Source: JAHECQ01 sp047638695 (GTDB lineage: Bacteria > Actinomycetota > Acidimicrobiia > Acidimicrobiales > SZUA-35). Taken from it: a stretch of DNA of 36,192 nt. The stretch is from positions 1 to 36,192 of the forward strand of contig JBLINY010000037.1 in NCBI GenBank assembly GCA_047638695.1. The letters run 5' to 3'. The stretch's first letter is position 1; each line of letters starts with the position of its first letter. Positions 22,757 to 30,536 of the stretch are shown here, in pieces. The notes beneath the pieces are model-generated. The model was not told the DNA's origin and did not search any database. It was given only the letters and a program-made list of their open reading frames with translations. The position numbers and the translations under genes are program-made.

Positions 22757-24409
22757 ATGACCACCTTCGAGGCACCAGGTGCAGGGCATTGGGACCTCGA
22801 TCGCTCCCACTACGACGGCGGCATGACACGGATCAGCGCCAAGCTGATGGCAGATGGGCCGCGAAACGCGTATCGCAAGCTGTTCCACAAGTTCGGCGTA
22901 CCGGCCGAAACAGTTGATGTCCAGATTGTCCAGGGCTTCATCTACAGCCGCATTCGCCCGCTGGTGGGCCCCGATCTGCCGGCCACGAAGGCTCCGCCGG
23001 TGTGGGTCGTCAAGCTGCTCGGGCGCTTGCATCCCGAGCTCCGACGCCGGGCCAAGGCAGCGCAACAGACGCTCGACAATCCGGGGTGGGCCGAGGTCGC
23101 GGCCGAGTGGCGGAGCGAAATCAAGCCTCGTCTCGTCGCTCGCAACCTCGAGTTGCAGGGTCTCGACCTGGCGGTGATGTCCAATGCGGAGTTGGCCGAT
23201 CATCTCGACGTTGTCCTGACTCATGTGGCCATGACCTTTGAAGAGCATCACCGACTGCACGGTTACGATCTCGGGCCCCTCGGTCAGTTGGTCGTAGCCG
23301 GCCGCGATTGGGGCATCGCAACAAGCGAGACGCTGGCAGCTCTTGTGGGCGCATCGCCCACGACCACCGCGCCTCGGGCCGAGGCAGCCAAGATCCGAGC
23401 AGCCGTGCTTGATGTCGACGGCGACCTTGCTTCCCTCGAGTCAATGCGCGAAGCCTCGCCGGAAGCCAGGCGTCTCCTTGATGCCTACATCGAGCGACAC
23501 GGCTCGCTGCTCTACTCGTCGTACGACATTGACAGCCCGACGCTCGTCGAGCGGCCCGAGGTCTTGGCCAGGTCGATTCGCCACGCCCAGCCGCCGGTCG
23601 ATGTGGCCTCGGGTGCGTCCGCTGTGGTGGACAAGATCCGCCAGCGCATTCCCGCCGAAGATCTCGAGGAGTTCGATCATTTGCTCGAAGAGGCTCGTGC
23701 GGCCATGGACATGCGCGATGACAACGGTCCCATCACCGTCGAATGGCCTGCTGGTTTGTTGCGATTGGCGATGATCGAGGCCGGGCGGCGCCTGTGTGGT
23801 GCGGGTCGAATCCCCGAGGTAGATCTCATCTTTGAACTTGAAGTAGACGAGTTGGCTGCCATTGTGCGAGATGGCAGCGGTCCGGGGCGCGCCGAACTCA
23901 AGGCTCGGGCCGCTGAGCGAGCGCAGCAGAAATTGCTCGACCCGCCCCTTGGTCTTGGCCCGCCCGAACCTCCACCTGTGCTCGAAGCTCTCCCCACAGC
24001 GTCGGCGACCCTGATCAGGATCGTCAACGCCGTCAGTGACGAGCTACTCACCGCTGCGGTTGCCACTGCTGGACCGGACGCGAAGGGGGCGTTATCCGGT
24101 ACGGGTATTGGCAGCGATGTCTTCATCGGTTTGGCCCGGACTGCCGCGACGGCTACCGATGCCATTGCTTCCCTCGAGCCCGGCGAAGTGCTGGTTACTC
24201 GCAACACATCACCGGCCTACAACCTGATCTTGTCGCTTGCCGGTGGTCTGGTCACAGAGACCGGTGGAGCCATGTGTCACGCGGCCGTGTTGTCGCGCGA
24301 ACTCGGCCTACCGGCCGTCATCGGCGCTCCGGGGTGTTTGGAAGCGATCCAGACGGGAGATCGCGTCGAACTGGATCCGCTCAGCGGCACCGTCCGAATC
24401 ATTCGCTGA
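22757..24409 (+). CDS. PEP-utilising-enzyme mobile-domain protein lacking ATP-grasp
   Basis: A 550-residue protein whose C-terminus is the phosphohistidine swivelling domain of PEP synthase and rifampin phosphotransferase. The motif is ETGGAMCHAAVLSRELG with His508 as the likely phosphorylated residue, preceded by LVTRNTSPAY and followed by LPAVIG. The N-terminal part (GHWDLDRSHYDGGMTRI) resembles the central region of rifampin phosphotransferase-like proteins. No ATP-grasp nucleotide-binding domain precedes it, and none is encoded nearby. It would need a partner protein in trans or have another role. The ATG at 22757 is preferred; a GTG at 22724 in frame is possible. Confidence 0.8.
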   Translation: MTTFEAPGAGHWDLDRSHYDGGMTRISAKLMADGPRNAYRKLFHKFGVPAETVDVQIVQGFIYSRIRPLVGPDLPATKAPPVWVVKLLGRLHPELRRRAKAAQQTLDNPGWAEVAAEWRSEIKPRLVARNLELQGLDLAVMSNAELADHLDVVLTHVAMTFEEHHRLHGYDLGPLGQLVVAGRDWGIATSETLAALVGASPTTTAPRAEAAKIRAAVLDVDGDLASLESMREASPEARRLLDAYIERHGSLLYSSYDIDSPTLVERPEVLARSIRHAQPPVDVASGASAVVDKIRQRIPAEDLEEFDHLLEEARAAMDMRDDNGPITVEWPAGLLRLAMIEAGRRLCGAGRIPEVDLIFELEVDELAAIVRDGSGPGRAELKARAAERAQQKLLDPPLGLGPPEPPPVLEALPTASATLIRIVNAVSDELLTAAVATAGPDAKGALSGTGIGSDVFIGLARTAATATDAIASLEPGEVLVTRNTSPAYNLILSLAGGLVTETGGAMCHAAVLSRELGLPAVIGAPGCLEAIQTGDRVELDPLSGTVRIIR

Positions 24410-24411
24410 AA

Positions 24412-24443
24412 GGACGATGCGGGCAACTCCGCTGAAATCGTCC
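24412..24443. terminator. candidate bidirectional terminator hairpin
   Basis: GGACGAT (24412-24418) pairs with ATCGTCC (24437-24443), and inside it GCGG (24419-24422) pairs with CCGC (24429-24432), leaving a TGAA bulge. It sits in the 38-base gap between the convergent PEP-utilising-type gene and thrH. There is no T-run. Confidence 0.5.
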
Positions 24444-24447
24444 GGGG

Positions 24448-25056
24448 CTACGGGTTGACGATCATCTCGAAGAGTTCGGCGTAGTCACTTGTGCAGCGGA
24501 GATCGCTGTTTTGGGAGCGAACCAGTTCGCTTGGTCGGAACAAGACGGCACGGTCGGCCGAGCGGAGCATGGTGAGATCGTTGAACGAGTCGCCGACACC
24601 GATGACCTTGTAGCCGAGCGAGTGGAAAGCCTCGACCGCGTGCTGTTTGGCGTTGAACCGCCGTACGGCTGCGCCGGTCACACGGTCGTCTTCGATCGTG
24701 AGGCGATGGCATAGCACCAGTGGCGAGCCCAGCTTGGCGAACATGGGAGCCGCCAACTGCTCGAAGGTGTCGCTCAGAATGACGATTGGAAACACCGTCT
24801 GAAGCCGATTGATGAATTCGACCGCACCCTTGAGCGGCTCGAGGGTCTCGACGATCTCGATGAGTTGGCTGAAGGAGATGTCGTTGTCGGCGAGCGCCTG
24901 CAGGCGACCCTTCATCAACAGCTCGTAGTCGGGCTCATCCCGAGTGGTACGCAGAAAGGCGTCGACGCCGGTGGCCTCGGCCGTGGCGATCCAAATTTCT
25001 GGTGCCAGCACCCCTTCGAGATCGAGTGTCACCAGCGTTTGTGGCTCGGCCGCCAT
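24448..25056 (-). CDS. thrH: ThrH-type phosphoserine phosphatase / homoserine kinase
   Basis: A 202-residue HAD-superfamily protein matching ThrH, known from Pseudomonas as a phosphoserine phosphatase that can also transfer the phosphate to homoserine. Family signatures are LDLEGVLAPEIWIA (nucleophile Asp12, Glu14), TTRDEPDYELLMKGRL, PLKGAVEF, VILSDTFEQ and GVGDSFNDLTML. The length fits the family. The ATG at 25056 follows a duplicated Shine-Dalgarno stretch. Its role here would be in serine/threonine metabolism; no other gene of those pathways is adjacent, so cellular function is inferred from homology alone. Confidence 0.88.
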   Translation of the reverse strand: MAAEPQTLVTLDLEGVLAPEIWIATAEATGVDAFLRTTRDEPDYELLMKGRLQALADNDISFSQLIEIVETLEPLKGAVEFINRLQTVFPIVILSDTFEQLAAPMFAKLGSPLVLCHRLTIEDDRVTGAAVRRFNAKQHAVEAFHSLGYKVIGVGDSFNDLTMLRSADRAVLFRPSELVRSQNSDLRCTSDYAELFEMIVNP

Positions 25057-25058
25057 AT

Positions 25059-25084
25059 AGCTCCCTTGACTAGCTCCTTTGACT
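25059..25084 (-). repeat. 13-bp duplication carrying two Shine-Dalgarno sequences
   Basis: On the minus strand, AGTCAAAGGAGCT and AGTCAAGGGAGCT are adjacent and end two bases before the thrH ATG. Each copy has a good ribosome-binding core (AAGGAG, AGGGAG); only the proximal one is at usable spacing. Confidence 0.7.
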
Positions 25085-25151
25085 AAGGACGGCTGGGAAC
25101 CTACCGAACATCGAGCGCTATCGCTGCGTCAACGAGATGAACTGTGTGTTT

Positions 25152-25937
25152 TTATTCTGGTGCTCGGGCGGAGCGTGCCATGTCATGAAGCACGATGCCC
25201 GCCGCGAGGAGGAAGGATCCAGCCAGCACGAAAGGAAGCGGACTGGTTCCGGTCACCGGCAAAGCGGGCGAGTCGGGTGGATCGGACTGGGCACCAACAA
25301 TGGTGGGCCCGGCTGCACCCGTGGTGCTGGTGGCGCTATCTGAAGGCTCGAGGATGGTGGGGGAAGTGACGAGGTCGGGAGCTGCCTTTGGCTCGGGCGC
25401 GTCAGTAGCTGGCGGTGCAGTGGTGGCGGGCGCCGTGGTTGGCGTCTCAGTCGTTGGAGGCGTCTCGGTCGTTGGAGTGACCTCAGGATCGACCAGATCC
25501 GGGCAGTCGATGGAGACAACGAGGCCGCCACTCGAGATGCCATCAGGGCCGAGCTCAATGAAAAAATCGATCGTATCGCCGAGGCCTTCGAGCTGAGCAG
25601 CGTCGGGCTCGAGAGAAATCTCGTGTTCGCTGAAGAGCGAATCCTCGAAGTCGGGGATAGTGATCGTGATGTCACCGGAGACGATGATCAGGTTGTTGCC
25701 GGGGTGGACCGAGTCCTGATTCCGCGATGTCCCTGCAATGACGCAGTTGCGTCTGAGAAGGTCGAATGGAGTGTCGAGCGATGCGGCGAGAATCACATCT
25801 CCCTCGGCGCCAGCGACCACGGTGTCGAGAGGTATGACAATGATCTCCGTTGGCTGGGCGGCCAAACCGGCGGGGGTGAGCGCGACGATGGCCAGACCCA
25901 TCAAGCCCCTGCTGAGAAACTGGCGGCGTATCTTCAT
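25152..25937 (-). CDS. secreted LPXTG-anchored cell-wall protein
   Basis: A 261-residue surface protein. A signal peptide (1-27, basic RR then GLMGLAIVALTPAGLAA) precedes a globular region (about 28-148) with two cysteines, Cys65 and Cys145. A Thr/Pro/Ala-rich stalk (150-225, TTETPP and TTAPATT types) follows. The end is LPVTG (226-230), a hydrophobic helix (233-251) and a short charged tail (RSARAPE), the complete sortase signal. The ATG at 25937 has GGGAG five bases upstream. No sortase is encoded in the window. The globular domain is not recognised; adhesion or a structural role is possible. Confidence 0.85.
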   Translation of the reverse strand: MKIRRQFLSRGLMGLAIVALTPAGLAAQPTEIIVIPLDTVVAGAEGDVILAASLDTPFDLLRRNCVIAGTSRNQDSVHPGNNLIIVSGDITITIPDFEDSLFSEHEISLEPDAAQLEGLGDTIDFFIELGPDGISSGGLVVSIDCPDLVDPEVTPTTETPPTTETPTTAPATTAPPATDAPEPKAAPDLVTSPTILEPSDSATSTTGAAGPTIVGAQSDPPDSPALPVTGTSPLPFVLAGSFLLAAGIVLHDMARSARAPE

Positions 25938-26077
25938 TGGTGCTCCCTACAGCAAGCGGAAGAGATTTTCCGCCTACTCCATCTCCTGCTCCAGCGGCAA
26001 AAGTAGCGCCGTACCGGGTTCGGCGGGTGGATCGGGTTCAGAATGCGCGACGTCTCCATCGATGTCATGCTCGCGAT

Positions 26078-26782
26078 ATGACTGCAACTGCTGGACCCAC
26101 GGTGCTCCATCCAACCGGGGTCAACCACTTGGCCCTCTCGACCAGAGACATGAAAGCCCAGCTCGAGTTTTGGTGCGATGTCCTCGGCTGTCCCCTGAAG
26201 GCGCTCTACTGGATGCACGGTGTCGAAGGTGCCTACCACGGCTTCGTCGAACTTGACGAGGACAGCTACGTAGCGTTCGTACAGCATCCCGACAACGGGG
26301 AGAGCATCGAGTGGGGGGTTAGCCATGCTGGCAATCCTGGTGCTCCAGTGACCGCAGGAGCCATGCAGCATGTGGCCTTCCACGTCGACAACATGGAGCA
26401 GTTGTTGGCGATGCGCGATCGCATTCGAAGCCGCGGTATCCAGGTGCTCGGTCCAATGGACCACGGTTTCGTCCAGTCGATCTACTTTGCCGGCCCCGAA
26501 GGGCTGAGCCTCGAAGTGGCGTGCGGCTCGGCTATTGACGAGCGGGCCTGGGTCGACCCCGAGGTTCGCGATCTTTGCGGGATTAGCGAGAGCGAGGCGG
26601 AGGCCATGAAAGCTCCGCTTGGTTTCGAAGCGGCTGAAGAGCCCATCGCCCAACCGGCCTTTGACCCTTTGAAGCCGCACATGCATTACGCACCGGGCGT
26701 CATCGAAAAGGTCATGGGTCGGAGCGACGAAGACGTGTGGGTGATGGCTAGCGAGACCACCCCACCCGTCTCTGTCGATTAG
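26078..26782 (+). CDS. VOC-family protein
   Basis: A 234-residue vicinal oxygen chelate protein, different from the one at 16579. Metal ligand candidates are His17 (GVNHLALSTRD), His98 (AMQHVAFHVD) and Glu146 (EGLSLEVACG), in the order of glyoxalase/extradiol dioxygenase proteins. The C-terminal 85 residues (from about 150) extend beyond the fold and are not recognised. Start ATG at 26078 is where the domain begins; the upstream frame is non-homologous. It is divergent from the LPXTG gene. The 3' end, including the TAG, is part of a 14-bp repeat array. Confidence 0.83.
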   Translation: MTATAGPTVLHPTGVNHLALSTRDMKAQLEFWCDVLGCPLKALYWMHGVEGAYHGFVELDEDSYVAFVQHPDNGESIEWGVSHAGNPGAPVTAGAMQHVAFHVDNMEQLLAMRDRIRSRGIQVLGPMDHGFVQSIYFAGPEGLSLEVACGSAIDERAWVDPEVRDLCGISESEAEAMKAPLGFEAAEEPIAQPAFDPLKPHMHYAPGVIEKVMGRSDEDVWVMASETTPPVSVD

Positions 26783-26843
26783 CGAATGTCGACTAGCGAA
26801 GGTCGACTAGCGAAGGTCGATTAGCGAAGGACGATTAGCAGGG
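26774..26843. repeat. 14-bp tandem repeat, five units, over stop codon
   Basis: Units gtcgattagcgaat, gtcgactagcgaag (twice), gtcgattagcgaag and gacgattagcaggg run head to tail. The first unit encodes the last Val-Asp and TAG of the VOC protein. The array fills the gap to the convergent LLM gene. Confidence 0.88.
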
Positions 26844-26848
26844 TTCGA

Positions 26849-27700
26849 TCACTCGGCGAACTCGTCGACCAGGTCTTGGTATCGCTCGACGAATCGGTTG
26901 TGCTTGTCGGCCTCGTCGGGTGCGCCGAACACCACCCGACTCACGCCGAGCTCGCGGTAGGTCTCGAGAGACTCGGCTTTCGGGGCGCCGAATGAGTACA
27001 TCGAGACCGGTACCGACTCGGGGTCGCGGTCGGCTTGTTGCACAGCTTGGTTGAACCAGTCAAGACCCTGGGCGACGTCGCGGAAGCCGACATCGATCGG
27101 GCACCATTCGTCGGCGTACTCGGCGACGTGACGTAGGCCGATGCGGCCCTGGCAGCCCATCAGAACGCGAGGCCCGTTCTCTTGGATCGGCTTCGGGAAG
27201 ACCCATGACGGTTCGAAGTTCACGTGCTGTCCCGAGAAGCCCGATTCATCGGTAGTCCATAGTTCTCGAAGCGCGGCGACGGTCTCGCGCATGGCGTTGT
27301 AGCGCTGCGCCCAAGGAACCGGCGATACGTTCGCCAGCTCCTCTTTGTTCCAGCCAACACCAACACCGAACTCGAAGCGGCCACCGGACACATCGTCGAG
27401 CGAAGCGACCGACTTGGCCAGATCGAGAATCTCGTGTTCGAGAACCAGGCAGACGCCGGTGACGACTTTCAGCGTCGTAGTTGCCTGCGCCGCGGCCGCC
27501 AGAGTCACGAACGGGTCGCGCATATGCCAGTACATCTGAGGTAGATCGATGTCACTGGGATGTCGGGTTTCGCGGCTGGCGGGAATGTGGCTGTGTTCAC
27601 CAACCCACAACGAGTCGTAGCCACGCTGCTCGGCGTCGACGGCCATGTCGGCGGTCGGCACCCCATAGGAACAGTTGGGAGATGAAAGTCCGATCTTCAC
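26849..27700 (-). CDS. LLM-class (F420-type) oxidoreductase
   Basis: A 283-residue luciferase-like protein. The start MKIGLSSPNCSYGVPT, the segment RGYDSLWVGEHSHIP, LDDVSGGRFEFGVGVGWN and the C-terminal GVSRVVFGAP are typical of the F420-dependent subgroup of Actinobacteria, though FMN use cannot be excluded. The GTG start at 27700 has AGAGG seven bases upstream and overlaps the acyl-CoA dehydrogenase stop as GTGA (27697-27700). It is therefore the second gene of a two-gene operon. It probably oxidises or reduces an intermediate of the same acyl-CoA pathway; the substrate is unknown. Confidence 0.88.
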   Translation of the reverse strand: MKIGLSSPNCSYGVPTADMAVDAEQRGYDSLWVGEHSHIPASRETRHPSDIDLPQMYWHMRDPFVTLAAAAQATTTLKVVTGVCLVLEHEILDLAKSVASLDDVSGGRFEFGVGVGWNKEELANVSPVPWAQRYNAMRETVAALRELWTTDESGFSGQHVNFEPSWVFPKPIQENGPRVLMGCQGRIGLRHVAEYADEWCPIDVGFRDVAQGLDWFNQAVQQADRDPESVPVSMYSFGAPKAESLETYRELGVSRVVFGAPDEADKHNRFVERYQDLVDEFAE

Positions 27701-28845
27701 TTCAATACCTCTTTCGCAATGATGGTCTTCATGATTTCGCTCGTGCCTCCGTAGATGGTGGCGATGCGAGCGTCGGCGTAGGCGGGGCCAATGGGGTACT
27801 CGCTCATGTAGCCATAGCCCCCGAACAATTGAAGACACCGGTGAGTCACGTCCTGTTGCAGCTCGGTGCCTTTTAACTTGGCCATAGCCGCGGCGGCTGG
27901 CGACAGCTCGCCAGCGTTCAACTTGCTGACTGATTGCTCCATGAACGGTGTCGTCACATCGATCTCGGTCGCCATGTCGGCTAGCTCGAATTTGGTGTTC
28001 TGAAACGAGGCGATTGGTTGGCCGAAAGCATTGCGTTCCTTCACGTACTCGACCGTCCACCCCAGCGCCGACCGGGCCGCGGCCAGGCCGTAGTAGCCGA
28101 TCGACAGTCGCTCTTGGGCGAGGTTGAAGCCGAGATACTCAAACGCCTCGCCCTCTTCGCCCAAGACGTTTGCAGCGGGGACCCGAACGTCGGAGAAGAA
28201 CAGCTCGGCAGTGTCGGCTGAATGCTGGCCGATCTTGTCGAGGTTGCGCCCTCGCTCGAAGCCTTTCATGCCCCGCTCGACCACCAGCAGTGACATACCC
28301 GCTCGCCCCGCGGCCGGGTCGGTGCGGGCGACCACGATGACCAGGTCGGAATTGATGCCGTTGGTTATGAAGGTCTTGGCGCCGTTGAGGACGTACTCGT
28401 CGCCATCCTTCACTGCGGTGGTGACAATCCCGGCGAGATCAGATCCGGTGCCCGGTTCGGTCATAGCGATGGCGGTAATCAGCTCGCCTGAAGCAATGCC
28501 CCGCATCCAGCGATCGGCCTGTTCGTCGTTGCAGTACTCGATGAAATAGGGAGTGGTTATGTCGTTGTGCAACGTCAACCCGAGGCCTCCGCCACCAGTG
28601 GCGCCGGCAGCGAGTTCCTCGGCGATGATCGCGTTGAATCGAAAGTCCTTGGTGCCCCCGCCCCCGTGCTGTTCGGGAATGGCCATGCCGAGGAAGCCGT
28701 GCTTGCCGGCGGCGGCATAAACCTGGCGATCCATGATCCCGGCCGCCTCCCAGTCGGCAACGTGGGGCTTCATCTCAGCGTCGACGAATGACCGAAAGCT
28801 CTCGCGGAAGAGATTGTGGCTCTCGTCGAAAATGGTCATGTCCAC
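27697..28845 (-). CDS. acyl-CoA dehydrogenase
   Basis: A 382-residue FAD-dependent acyl-CoA dehydrogenase. Signatures are AIAMTEPGTGSDLAGI, LNGAKTFITNGI, YVKERNAFGQPI and the C-terminal QLFGGYGYMSEYP with ATIYGGTSEIMK. The medium-chain catalytic Glu (YEGT) is Gly here, as in long-chain-type enzymes. The alternative base position, after QERLSIG, appears to be Tyr, so I cannot place the base securely. GTG at 28845 has GGAG seven bases upstream and is preferred to the ATG at 28839. It is cotranscribed with the LLM gene. Confidence 0.9.
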   Translation of the reverse strand: MDMTIFDESHNLFRESFRSFVDAEMKPHVADWEAAGIMDRQVYAAAGKHGFLGMAIPEQHGGGGTKDFRFNAIIAEELAAGATGGGGLGLTLHNDITTPYFIEYCNDEQADRWMRGIASGELITAIAMTEPGTGSDLAGIVTTAVKDGDEYVLNGAKTFITNGINSDLVIVVARTDPAAGRAGMSLLVVERGMKGFERGRNLDKIGQHSADTAELFFSDVRVPAANVLGEEGEAFEYLGFNLAQERLSIGYYGLAAARSALGWTVEYVKERNAFGQPIASFQNTKFELADMATEIDVTTPFMEQSVSKLNAGELSPAAAAMAKLKGTELQQDVTHRCLQLFGGYGYMSEYPIGPAYADARIATIYGGTSEIMKTIIAKEVLK

Positions 28846-28941
28846 AGTCTTGCTCCATCGAGCAGGCCTGTGAAACCGAGGGGCCGGTCGCGATTTGAAC
28901 TGACCTGTGGGTGTCTGACCTGTAGGAGGAAGAGGAGCGGC

Positions 28942-29679
28942 TTAGCGCGGGGCGTTGTCGACGTTCGCTTCGTAGTCGATCTGCCACAGGTTTCGGCTGG
29001 TCTGAGCGGTGAGAATGATGAAGGCAACAACGTTCAGCGCAACGATGAGCGGCACACCCCAGCTGAAGATCTCGGTGCCGGCGAAATACACGAACGTGTT
29101 CAGAGCGATGTAGCCGATTCGGATTTCGGTTGGCCCGATCCCGTAGTAGGCGATCTGGAACTGGTTCGTGGCGGCAAAGGCGAGGAACGACGTCGCCATG
29201 GTGGCGCAGGTGACCAACACCAGGATGAGGAAGAGCAGTCGTAGCCACGGGGCTTCCACGAGAAACGAGTAGCCGATCACCATCGAGCCGGCGAACAGCA
29301 AATCGAGCAGATGGTCCATGAAGAAACCCCACTTGACCAGACCTTGTTTCCGGAATTTTCCAAGCGACCCGTCGAATGAGTCGGTCAGCCATTGTCCGAA
29401 GACCATCACCGACATGCCGTGGAGCCAGACGAGGTCACCGCCTCCGGTCTTGCTCGAGCTGTCTCCGCCGTCAGCCAGCCAGCCGAACAGGATGGTTCCC
29501 GCCGACCACAGGATGGTCACATAGGTGAGGTGGTGGCTGAGGATGGGCTTGGGGATCTTCGGAATACCCCAGTTGATGAAGCGTCGTTCGAGCGGACCCA
29601 GGAGGGAATGCCCCTTCTTCTTGTCGCCTGCGAAGGCCGGGGCGGCGGCCGATTCTGTTGGTGGAGTGTTGTCTGCCAC
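28942..29679 (-). CDS. CDP-alcohol phosphatidyltransferase-family membrane protein
   Basis: A 245-residue membrane protein with about six helices (for example YVTILWSAGTILFGW, LLFLILVLVTCATM, GVPLIVALNVVAFIIL). The signature DGxxARx8-9Gx3Dx3D is met at D103-G104, G118, D122 and D126, but the Ala-Arg pair is Gly107-Lys108. The extra Asp100 also fits (TDSFDG). Such enzymes transfer a phospho-alcohol from CDP-alcohols to make phospholipids. The basic N-terminus is cytosolic. GTG at 29679 is my preferred start; an ATG at 29724 in frame adds 15 residues. It is divergent from the hemolysin III gene. Confidence 0.8.
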   Translation of the reverse strand: MADNTPPTESAAAPAFAGDKKKGHSLLGPLERRFINWGIPKIPKPILSHHLTYVTILWSAGTILFGWLADGGDSSSKTGGGDLVWLHGMSVMVFGQWLTDSFDGSLGKFRKQGLVKWGFFMDHLLDLLFAGSMVIGYSFLVEAPWLRLLFLILVLVTCATMATSFLAFAATNQFQIAYYGIGPTEIRIGYIALNTFVYFAGTEIFSWGVPLIVALNVVAFIILTAQTSRNLWQIDYEANVDNAPR

Positions 29680-29747
29680 GTCTTGGAGGTCCTCTCGGAG
29701 CGTGTTGCCAGGTTGGCACGGCATCCGGCCAAGAAGCGTGAGGCGGA

Positions 29748-29753
29748 TAGTGT
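29748..29753 (+). promoter_or_regulatory. -10 element of a leaderless gene
   Basis: TAGTGT is followed by exactly six bases and the ATG at 29760, with no Shine-Dalgarno. This fits a TANNNT -10 whose transcript begins at the start codon, common in Actinobacteria. Confidence 0.4.
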
Positions 29754-29759
29754 TGACTG

Positions 29760-30425
29760 ATGGATCGGACGTCGCCGGTTATTTCGATTGTCACGGGTTT
29801 GCCGCGACCGCGATGGCGGGGGCTTCTTCATTCTTGGGCCTTTTTCTTGACGATCCCGGCGGTGGTCGCTTTGGTGCTGATCGCAGATCGGCCGTCAGGC
29901 AAGGCCGGGGTGGCTATCTATGGAGCCAGCCTGCTCGCCGTGTACGGCGTCTCGGCCGCGTACCATCGGCTCGCTCGCACCGAACGCGCACAACAATTGA
30001 TGCGACGACTCGACCACAGCATGATCTTTGTGCTGATCGCGGGCACCTACACGCCGGTGTGTCTCATCGCCCTCCCTCCGGCATGGTGGATTCCCCTGCT
30101 GGGGGTGGTTTGGACACTCACGGTTGTTGGGATCTGTCTCAAACTTTGGGGCACAGGCCGGGTGGTGACCCTCAGCAACGGGTTGTACATCGTGATTGGA
30201 TGGCTCGCCGTTGTTGCCCTTCCGGTGTTTCTGCGAACCGTTTCTGCTCCAGCTCTGGGGTTGATGCTGCTCGGCGGCGTGCTCTACACCGCTGGCGCTG
30301 TCGTCTTTTATCTCCGTCGGCCTGATCCGAATCCCAGAGTCTTCGGGTACCACGAGGTTTGGCACGCCTTCACGGTGCTCGGGGGGATGAGTCACTTCGC
30401 CATGGTCGCCCTGGTCGTTCGCTGA
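29760..30425 (+). CDS. hemolysin III / PAQR-family membrane protein
   Basis: A 221-residue seven-helix membrane protein of the hemolysin III (YqfA/TrhA) group. The conserved set of the PAQR superfamily is seen: Ser65 and His69 (YGVSAAYHR), Asp85-His86 (RRLDHSMIF), GTYTP (95-99), and the late His198-x3-His202 (GYHEVWHAF), with His212. These residues bind zinc in PAQR receptors. Bacterial members affect membrane fluidity or are annotated as hemolysins; the true role is unsettled. It appears leaderless. It is divergent from the CDP-alcohol phosphatidyltransferase, so both may serve the membrane. Confidence 0.9.
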   Translation: MDRTSPVISIVTGLPRPRWRGLLHSWAFFLTIPAVVALVLIADRPSGKAGVAIYGASLLAVYGVSAAYHRLARTERAQQLMRRLDHSMIFVLIAGTYTPVCLIALPPAWWIPLLGVVWTLTVVGICLKLWGTGRVVTLSNGLYIVIGWLAVVALPVFLRTVSAPALGLMLLGGVLYTAGAVVFYLRRPDPNPRVFGYHEVWHAFTVLGGMSHFAMVALVVR

Positions 30426-30536
30426 AGTCTGATTCTCGGCTTTGCCCCGGTCTCTGCTCCGGTGCTTCTGGGCGAGTGATGCAGTCGGCACGGCTCTAGT
30501 TTTTTAGTCGGGCGGTTTTACGTCGATACAACAGCC

